Source of the DNA: Acanthococcus lagerstroemiae
Taxonomy: Eukaryota > Arthropoda > Insecta > Hemiptera > Eriococcidae
Reading direction: 5' to 3'
Length of the DNA stretch: 64,000 bases
Assembly (NCBI GenBank): GCA_031841125.1
Contig: CM063109.1
Span: 66,222,914 to 66,286,913 of the forward strand
This document shows positions 56,101-64,000 of the stretch, piece after piece; positions within the stretch are counted from its first letter, which is position 1; every line of letters starts with the position of its first letter. The translations under genes and the position numbers were made by a program. Below the pieces are notes generated by a model. The model made no database searches, had not been told where the DNA came from, and worked only from the letters and a program-made list of their open reading frames with translations.

Positions 56101-59100
56101 GACAGTCGGCAACGGGAAGCAAACTGTTCGGCAGTATGACCCTTGACCAGTTCTCCTTTATTGGATAACTCGACCGACGGGAATTTATCCCGAATCTGAG
56201 AGACCAGTATTTCACATTTCCACATCAATCGGGTGATCAACATCAACGTTAGAACAGAATCATTGTCACCTACAAGAACATACAAGTTGAACGTCCAACT
56301 GGCCAAGACAGCGAGCAACAGCATAATAATATCAACAACGTACCGCCTCGAGTTAGAAATGAATCCGGCATAAACGCGACCAAATACTGAATGTGTTGTT
56401 GCCCTTGTAGAACCTCCATGCGCCTGAGTTCTAAATCTATCGCCCTCGCTTGTGCTTTAGTCTCCGCGAACATTTTCTAAAATCACAAAGATCATAGAAA
56501 AACTCGACTAAAGGACGAAATACGATTGAAAACGGACATTCAAAACAAACCTTGAAATCTAGCATCTCCGGTATCGACATCTTCATGCTGTCATGAGAAA
56601 TACTTTCTTTCTGCAATTGAGTTTGAAGCTCTTGACACTGATCTTGCAACTTCTGCACTAATTCTCGGAACTTCACAATCGTTAATTCGCGATCAGCTAA
56701 TGCCTCCAGCGCGTTTTCTTTCTCTCTCAAAGCCTTTAATTCAAACGAAAATTATATACAATTTTTGTAAATCAAATATATTACAGTGTAATATATTTTT
56801 TTTTTAAATACAGAGAGAAAAAAAGCACCTCTCTAGTAGCAGCATTCGCCAGATCGACTTCTTCTCGCAACTGCAATTCCAGTTCTCTACTGTCCTCCTG
56901 TAGCTGATCGTTAATATCTTGCAGAGCTTCTAAATCAGCCACTGCCTCTTCCAGTTCTTTTATCTTATCTTCCAGGCCCAACTTTTGCAAACCTAAGTTC
57001 TCTACCATTTCTTCAGCTCCTAAAGCAGCATCAACCTGCAACCACAGAGAGATTGCCATGAGACTGATCTAATTGAGGAACATTTTAAATCCAAGCAGCA
57101 AAGTTATAACGTCGATGCGTACTTGCTCGTGTAGTTCCGAGATCGTTCTTTCCATTTCCGCGATTCGAGCTTGCTGTTTGTCATTCGTTTTTCGCAATTC
57201 CGTGTTCTCCGTTTTCTTGTCCTCCAAATCTTTCTGTAGTTTCTGGGTTTCGTGTTTCTCGTGTGCTGATAAATCTCGCATTCTAAACGAAAATATTTTG
57301 CGAAATTAAAACACTCGACCAAATCAAATGAACGGAAAGTGAGCATCACTGCTTCATTCAGTCGTTGAGAAAAATCTCCTGAAATTTGTTTCAACAGTTA
57401 CAGACAAAATTGGTAAATGTGGGGGGGGGGGAGGGGCTCAACTAAAAGTTGCGACTGATCATCTCAGTTCAATATCTCATATTATAGTAGACTCTCAATT
57501 ATCCGCCGCCTTTTCGGGTTATTCGCCTAAACAAGGGCAGATAATCCGGAATCGCATTCAAATCACAATATTAGTCCTTAGCACAGCTGATGATGATGAT
57601 AAAGAACTGGTAGGAGAAGGGTCAAAAGTCGCTGATGCTTAAAGAATAACAGCCAGCAATCACTGCTCAAGATCATAAAATTTAGAAAGGGTTCTGTCTT
57701 ACTGACTTGACCTTCTCTCCTTTGCACGCAGTTTAGTTCTTTTTTCCAGGATTTGCTTTGTTTCCATGCTTATTATATCGTCGCGGTTTTTTCCATATTT
57801 TCCCTTTCTCCTACAAGTTGGAGAGTGTCCCGACTTCTATACTGTCCAAATTTCTTGTTCTCAATTTAAAAAAGTTATTGCCTGTCGGAAGTTTTCAGCC
57901 GAATGTCATGCTCATCACATCGAAAGATCGTTTCTCTTCAGGATAGCTAATTTTTCACACCTCATTTTCATTTCGACGCAGCAAACGTGTAATCCACATA
58001 CCTGACCAAAGTTTCACGCAGGCGAAGATTCTGTTGCTCCAGTTGTTTCATCTGATACGAAGAAGCGACACTGTTTTCGTCACTTTCGCCGGATGAAGTT
58101 CCTAGTTTATCGAATTCAGCTTTTAAAATTTCCAAATCCACCGTCAGCTCCTCGATTTTTTCTTTCGCTTCGGTCAATTCCAACTGTAGCGCCTCCACCT
58201 ACGTCGTAAATAACGGTTACAAACAAGAACTCATTACAATTACGATCAAAGGGTCGCAAGTTCGCATCTGTCCTTCCAGTCCGGAGCGCCATGAAGATCA
58301 CGACAGGCAGGAGGGGAAAGAGGACTTCACTTATGACAACGTTTAAGAAACACGCGGTGAAAATTGTTATAAGAACTAAAGATAATTACCTTTTCCTCGG
58401 CCATTTCTTTATCAAGCGTCGCCATTTCCAGAGCATCGGCGATATCGGATAAATCTTCGTGCGCTTCCACCGCTTCTTGCTTTTCCTTTCTGATTTGTTC
58501 GATCTCCTTTTTGAGAGCGGCTTGCGATTCCATGATTTTGATCTTGAATTCGGCCGCTTGGTCTAACTTCAGCCGCATCGAATCGATTTCGTGGACTTTT
58601 TCTTTGTGCTTCGCTATAAATTTATGATTATTTTTAGGTATAATGAGTACTGAGATGACGATAAATGGAATCGAAGATTAGAGCCAATCGTCAGGTTATA
58701 TGATACACATGAGCGCCACTGCAATAAAGTGACTAACATGCTGCGCAACGACAGCTTTACTCGTCGTTTAGCATACTTCATCACTAAATTGTAGTGGCAT
58801 TTATGACTGTCGTACAACGGACGTAATGACTGTTCCGTCAGATCAAGGTTGATCGTGGGCAGGGTCGCAACGAAACGGTTTTTCCAGGGGGGGGGGCGCA
58901 AATTCGCAATATTCTAATAAAAATTGAAATCTCAAAATTGTCAAGCCAAAAAAAAAAATCAATAAGAAATTGCAAAAAATAACTGCAGGGCTTTTCCAAC
59001 CAGAAACTAAATTTAAAAAAATCGTTATTAAAAACATTTAAAAAAAATTTCAAACAAAAGTGTGAAACATTTTCAATGTTGCTAACTACTATACTAAATT

Positions 59101-61767
59101 TACGAACTCTTGAAAATTTTCAAGTGACGGAAGAGGTTTTTTAAAATTTCAAGATCGTCGAGAGCAGGAAAAAAAAGCTTGGAACAATTTCAGTTTCGCT
59201 GACTGCAACTGATACATTTACCAATTCTTGAAAAGGAAGATCTGCCACCTAAAAATTAATATTTCAAAATCTTCGAGCAAAAACAAAAAAAAAAAAATAT
59301 ACAAGTTGCAACATTTTTAGTTTTGCTAACTACAGCGGCTAAATTAACAAACTCTTGAAATTTCTAAATGATTGTAGTTTTTTTTTTTTTTTTAAAAACA
59401 AAAAATAAATTTACAAGAATTATTTATCAAGAAAAAAAAATTGAAAAAGAAATACACTTGCAACAAGTTAAATTTTGTTTGCTATATTGACCAAATCTTT
59501 AAATTTTTTAAATAATTGTAAAGCTTTTCCAATGAAAAACTAAATTTAAAAAAAAATCATCGGGCAAAAAAATTGGGGGGGGGATTCTAAAAAAGAAAGC
59601 TTACAATAGTTTTAATTTTGCAAACTACAAGTGCTAAATTTACCAGCTCTGGAAACATTTTAAATTGCACTGTGCAGCAAAATATTTAGACATGGCTACT
59701 TATGGTCTATTCTTGTCTCTTGCATCATAGTTAATGACAAATAATGGACCCATTTATCGATTGAGATTTGTTTTCAAGCAAGATAATAGACAGATTTGAA
59801 TTTGGTCACGCAATGATAGTATATGTATGATTCAGTCAGGCAAACAGCTACAACAAAAACAAAATTCTAAGTTATCTATTCTTTTTTTGTTTTTTTCTAC
59901 ACTTGAGCTATCCAAAAATACCAATAAGAACCCATGGACAAACCGAGAAAGAAAAACGGTTGCACAGTATTATTGGAAGGGCTTTACTAAGAAATCAAAA
60001 TTTCAAGTTCGTCGAGTGCAGAAAAAAAAACTTGAAACATTGTATGTTGACCGTAACTCATAAATTTACCAACTCTGGAAAAATATAAAATTATTATAAG
60101 ATTTTTACAACTAAAAACTAAAATTTCAAAATCTTTGAGAAAAAAACTTAGGTAGCAACAATTTTAATTTATCTAACTGCAGCTGCTCAATTTACTAGCT
60201 CTTGAAAATTTCAAAATTATTGGGAAGGGGTCGTTTCCCACAGCTATCTACTTCATCATAGATGGCATTATTGAGAATACGCACTGTATTCAACAGAAAA
60301 CAAATAACTAGGAAGAAAAGTCTTTACTTTCATCATGTTACCTGCTTCCTCCTCACCTCCTTCAGACAAAAATTGAACGATCACTAGACCAGATGATTCT
60401 GTTTTTAAAAATCGATATCAAAGGAGCGCATTTTCAATGACTGAACTTCATTTTTTGAGTAATTCTAAATAAGTGATAAAACCTGCACTAGAGAGCGCTA
60501 CAAAATCACCTGCACAGATGAAACTGAAAGGGTGATCATGGATAATTTTAAATGGAAATACTGCTATCCTTAGGAAGGCAAAAAACGGGCCAAAATTATT
60601 CCACCCACTTGCGTTAACTGTAATTTTATTGTTCAGTAACAATATGATAAAATGTAGGACGAGGATTTTTTTTTTTTAAATCAATTTCTAATTGATTTAA
60701 AGACGTTTAAAGCTTGCTGTAATCTTATGGAAAATTGTACATGATCATCTTTCCAGTACGCAGGGCTACCAACTTTGGGAACTCCAAGTTTTAGTGCCTA
60801 TATTCCTAACCACTAACGTTGAAACATGAAATACAAGTGTTTGACACGTTCTGGGAAAAGGTACATGAGATCAGAAAAGTCGACATTGTAAAAAATGACC
60901 ACAAATAGGTACCTAAACTTCATGCTTTACATTTTCATTTTATTTATTTTTATTGTTTTTACACTCGGTGCTTAAATTCAATTCATTTGCAGGGTACTGT
61001 ATTTGGTTTGTAGAGGCATTTCTGCCCCCGTCCGCACCTAGTTCACCTAGTTACTGGGTATAAGCTGCCGTCATGCCTGTCCACTCTTTCCTGTTTCGAG
61101 CTTTTGATGCCCAGTTTGGCCCAGCCACCCGAACAATTTCATCCACCCACCTCATTACCGGGCGACCCCTTCTTCTTTTTCCCTCCCAAGGGTGCCAAAA
61201 GGTGTGATTTTGTTCCATCTAAATCGCGACACCATGGCGATATGCCCTGCATATTTTATTTTTAATTTTTTAATTATACCAAGGATACTCTTTGTTTGTG
61301 TTTTGTTTAGAATGTCCGATATTTCTGTCTTTCTTTCTTACTCCTAAGATGTCTCTGAGCATAGCGTTTTGGGTGGTTCTAAATATTTGGAGCTGCTTTT
61401 CAGTGCAAGCCCACGTTTGGGCCCCACATGTCACAGCAGGGTAGACTGTGCTTTCCAGAATTCCAGGTTTTACATGGAGTATACAAAATCTCGATGTAAA
61501 AATAACCTAACTGAGAAGTACGGCCTCTATAATAATTCAATCCATGAAAAGTACCCTAGTTACAGGCAACTTTTACGAAGTAAAAAAACAATTCTAACTT
61601 CTCATCGTTTCTAATTTTTCTCCTAGATCTTGCACTTGGGCCTTCAGAGCTTCGTGTTCTACCGGATCGATGAAAGCTGCTTGAGGAGGACGTTGCGTTT
61701 GAACTCCTGGAGAAACTAATACCTGGCCCGGCGTGAACTGCGGCTTCAAGGTTTCAACAAAACCAGT
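50184..61767 (-). CDS. DCTN1: Dynactin subunit 1 (p150/Glued), 19 3' exons; 5' end outside window
   Basis: Exons in coding order: 61599-61767, 58390-58613, 58002-58198, 57123-57282, 56829-57035, 56551-56733, 56344-56476, 56079-56269, 55853-55990, 52482-52676, 52159-52396, 51874-52076, 51548-51796, 51286-51469, 51021-51205, 50854-50925, 50618-50773, 50436-50525, 50184-50330. These total 3321 bp, 1106 codons plus stop, in frame throughout. Coiled coil 1 spans about residues 22-385 of this part ([17 protein letters not shown] and [16 protein letters not shown] are diagnostic). The globular middle follows ([20 protein letters not shown]), then coiled coil 2 at about 760-890 and a conserved C-terminus ending FDKFKEISF. 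p150 is the large arm of dynactin, which binds dynein and microtubules for retrograde transport. Human p150 is 1278 aa, so the missing part is the CAP-Gly and basic region. The minus strand of 61768-64000 shows no CAP-Gly exon. Confidence 0.95.
52680..53545. other. Dynactin intron, left part
   Basis: Unique AT-rich DNA. It includes one arm (53105-53163) of the foldback family at 22675, and at 53386 a GGCAACCCACCCGCG motif like the start of the short dispersed repeats at 6262 and 14440. Confidence 0.55.
53550..53891. mobile_element. hAT-type MITE 7, word GATATCGATATTATCAATATC
   Basis: The ends TAGTGATCGAGA and TCTCGATCACTA are exact inverses, flanked by a perfect 8-bp duplication GCGGATTT (53542-53549 and 53892-53899). 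The interior carries at least four GATATCGATATTATCAATAT copies or inversions, each itself nearly palindromic. It lies in the 3.2-kb dynactin intron and has no coding function. Confidence 0.93.
54240..54535. repeat. Diverged tandem repeat, three units
   Basis: Units carry TTTTCCCAACTGACTCAACT, CAAATATCAAAGCAAAAAAA and CCTTTTGAC in that order, at about 54280, 54350 and 54420. The block ends with a 16-base G run at about 54516-54531. Confidence 0.7.
54540..55225. repeat. 350-bp tandem duplication in CTGT/CTGA-rich intron DNA
   Basis: 54540-54889 and 54890-55225 align along their whole length, both starting TTTTATAAACTGCTGGCTGA and both containing CCCACCGTCTATCTGTC and CTACCTCTCTCTAGTT. The two units are roughly 85-90% alike by eye. 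The wider region 53430-55230 is made of CTGTCTGTC/GACTGACT-like words, probably an old expanded tetranucleotide. Confidence 0.85.
58950..60230. repeat. Degenerate satellite of about 125 bp in a dynactin intron
   Basis: The phrase GCTAAATTTACCAACTCTTG or close variants occurs near 59093, 59213, 59339, 59500, 59634, 60062 and 60187, spaced about 120-160 bp. Around it are AACATTTTTAGTTTTGCTAA and TTTCAAAATCTTCGAG variants. A unique 300-bp insert (about 59690-59990) interrupts the array. It lies in the 3-kb intron between the first two dynactin exons seen here. Confidence 0.8.
61015..61470 (-). mobile_element. LINE C-terminal relic (RTE/CR1-like)
   Basis: The minus strand reads [20 protein letters not shown], then [20 protein letters not shown], and after a diverged part [20 protein letters not shown] and WTGMTAAY. 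This is the post-RT tail (GRP..RW.D) common to RTE- and CR1-like non-LTR elements. Internal stops mark it as dead. It lies in the intron just 5' of the exon at 58390-58613, on the same strand as dynactin. Confidence 0.8.
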
Positions 61768-61769
61768 CT

Positions 61770-62930
61770 GCGAAGTAATTCACGTAACGTTCATTAGTTT
61801 CGTAAGTTTTGAATACATCAGTTATTTGTAAGCTATATGCGGCGTTATCGTAACTAATTTATGGCTAGATGCAAATTCTAAGCACCAAACTTTGGGTTTA
61901 TAAACTGACCCATTGCCACATGGCCTTACATTCGATTTCTCAGCTCCAAACTTGCTATTAAAAGAGACAATCTAATACTATGAAAATTAAGACAGTTCTT
62001 CTTTCAATCTGTTCAGTTTTGACAACTGAGACAGTCAACTTCCAACAGCTTTCAGAAATTTACAATCATTATCCGCTGGAACTCAAGTTTCCAAACTTGA
62101 CTAACCAACACCAATTTCTCCCCAATCTAATCCTACAACCGTACTTCTTAAAACGAGTGAACTTCGCAAAAATAATGAAAGCTAAATAATACAACACAAG
62201 CGCCAGGATTAGGATACATTTCAAGCTGGTTTAGCGTGCACAAAAATACAGCAATTAATTTGACATGCTACATGCAGTTAATTTTCAATTACCAACATTT
62301 ACCGCGATGCTACATTAGAAGAATACGATAAATACTATTTGTTTTGCTTTCATAATAATTAGAAGAAAAAAAAAAAATTATTGAAGTTGATTATAACTAT
62401 CGCGATTAGTTTCGAAAAATTCGTTCACTAATTTATAATAAGTACTACACACATAGTGAGGGATTTGTACTGATCTTAGCTCTAATTTTCTGCAATATTA
62501 GAAAAAAGCAAGATCAAAATTAATACTTAAATGATAGATATTATGACAGTTTCTAAACAATGATGTTTGCTCAGGGGCGGAGGTAGATTTTGTAAGACTG
62601 TTTAGGTTTAAAATATAAGGAGACATGGGAACTTATTTTTTTATAAATTCATGTCGCTTTGATTCAGTGTTTACTTAGTTTTAACAATGTTTTCCGTTTC
62701 ACATAAATTCCAACAGAATAAGCCTCATCACTCAATGCATACATATGTTGCATATTTGAAGGTAAAATGCATATTTCATGCATATTTTTGAATTTTTGGA
62801 ACATAAACCTCTTATTTTAGTCGTATTCCCACCAGGGAGCGATGAATATCGTTTTCATGCAGAGTTTTGCTAGTTTTGACGAAAATATATCAACTGAATG
62901 CATACTGGGCATGTTTGAGAGTAAAATACA
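61770..62930. other. Dynactin intron or 5' flank, no exons seen
   Basis: AT-rich DNA without recognised coding sequence on either strand. A lone hAT-type end CAGGGGCGGAGG lies at 62575. TGCATATTT words cluster at 62740-62790 and 62900-62945. Confidence 0.5.
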
Positions 62931-62934
62931 TATT

Positions 62935-63610
62935 TAAAGCATATTTTCCAATTGTTGTTGTTTTTATTGTAGTCCCGTATCTCTCGATTAGTAGGTTTGC
63001 ATCCCTCCACTTTTTTCTCTTCTGTAATAATCTTTTCATTTCCGAGAAGAATGTACACTTTGTATCCTTCATTATCTCTGCTTTTCACAGCTCATTCCTT
63101 GCCTTCCTTTCCAGTTCTTTCCCTCAACCATTCTCTCTAGCAGTAATAACAATATCCCTGGATGTCTTATATCATGACCTATCATTTTAACCCTTCGCTT
63201 TACGATTATATTCTAAATTTCTCTTTCCTTTCTTACTCGTCTCAATACTTCCTCATTCCTGATCTTTTCTGCCCATTTGATTTTCAACATTCGATAACAC
63301 CACATTTCAAAAGCTCTATTCTTTTTCTTTCTTGTATTCCTATTGTCCAGGTCTCACATCCACACAATGCTGTACTCCAAATATACGTCTGAAGAAATCT
63401 AAGTTTTACTTTTAAATGTATATTCGCCCCTTTTTGAAAAAAAAAGAAGCTCTCTTAGCTTGTTCCATTCTATTATTTATTTCTGTTCTACTTCTCCCAT
63501 CTTGCGTTATCAGACTACCGAAGTATTTAAATTCCTTTACCTCATTTATTTTTTCGCCTCCTATTTCCATATTTATTGGATTTTTTTTCGATTTTTATTT
63601 TATATTAACT
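62935..63610 (-). mobile_element. RTE-like LINE 3' fragment, inverted
   Basis: This is the reverse complement of the family at 31470-32150. It carries the inverse of the GGAGGCAAAGGAATTTAAAT / KYLGSLIT region near 63500-63545, then the ALLAC/AFEMW region at 63290-63330, and the 3' tail (TCTCGATTAGTAGGTTTGC) at about 62982. It is heavily mutated. Confidence 0.8.
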
Positions 63611-64000
63611 TGAGATTCGCAGATGATATTGCCCTGATAGCGGGCTCCGGGGACGAGCTGAAGGATACGTTGAAAGAACTGAGCGAAAGGGGAGAGGAAG
63701 CGGGTCTGAAAATTAATACAGAAAAAACAAAATTTTGTTGAACAAACGGGATCCTTTGGCTTTAAAGGGGGGAAAAATAAAGCGGGTGGAGGATATTAAA
63801 TATCTAGGGCAAACGATAACATTTAACAAAACGAAAAATTTAGAATTAGACATAAGAATAGCCAACTCGTGCGAAAGATTTTGGTATTTGAAAAAAATAC
63901 TTACAGGGAATTTTTCATTAAAACAAAAAGGACAAATTTTGAACACTTGTGTCATTCCCGCCCTATCGTACGGTTGTTAAACCTGGTCGCTCACTAAAAG
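63611..64000 (+). mobile_element. LINE reverse-transcriptase fragment running off the window
   Basis: It reads LRFADDIALIAGSGDELKDT and GLKINTEKTKF, then after a frameshift KRVEDIKYLGQTITF and GQILNTCVIPALSYGC.TWSL, with a stop where Gln or Glu is expected. The catalytic FADD is intact. It starts without transition next to the inverted LINE fragment and belongs to a different subfamily. Confidence 0.85.

Overview
The window is a stretch of animal nuclear DNA, AT-rich and full of introns. Most introns are short (60-150 bp), with GT/AG ends, but a few are inflated by transposon debris. The recognisable proteins (WDR91, kanadaptin, a TspanC8 tetraspanin, NDUFA11, a Polycomb/CBX chromodomain protein and dynactin p150) and the repeats (Penelope-like, mariner, hAT MITEs, RTE- and R1-like LINEs, Helitron) point to an arthropod, most likely an insect. 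The sequence alone does not allow a closer placement.

Layout: 1-3933 has no recognisable gene. WDR91 (+, 3934-16490, 15 exons, 702 aa) is followed tail-to-tail by kanadaptin (-, 16987-20564, 10 exons, 702 aa). 20565-32600 is about 12 kb of gene-free DNA holding MITEs, a mariner relic and a LINE relic. A tetraspanin (-, 32614-34969, 7 exons, 275 aa) lies divergent from intronless NDUFA11 (+, 37334-37867). 37868-44390 is intergenic, with an R1-like LINE tail and foldback repeats. A Polycomb-type gene (-, 44398-46709, 8 exons, about 462 aa) follows, then the 3' exon of an unrecognised gene (-, 48607-49066). The 19 3'-most exons of the dynactin p150/Glued gene (-, 50184-61767) come next; the CAP-Gly 5' end lies beyond the window. 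61768-64000 holds two LINE fragments. Exon chains were joined by reading splice sites. Kanadaptin, WDR91, the tetraspanin and dynactin close in frame through every junction. The Polycomb chain also closes in frame, but one of its junctions is unsure.

The genes are unrelated housekeeping and developmental genes and form no operon-like unit. WDR91 acts in endosome maturation, TspanC8 proteins control ADAM10 traffic, dynactin drives dynein transport, NDUFA11 is in complex I, and Polycomb silences genes.

The most unusual content is in the repeats. At least seven short elements have hAT-type ends and 8-bp target duplications, and most of their interiors are arrays of one short word that differs from element to element. 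A Penelope-like element in a WDR91 intron is arranged as two 3' ends head-to-head, each carrying a hammerhead-ribozyme-like core. A Helitron helicase relic is interrupted by LINE reverse-transcriptase sequence. Several long perfect or near-perfect foldbacks occur.
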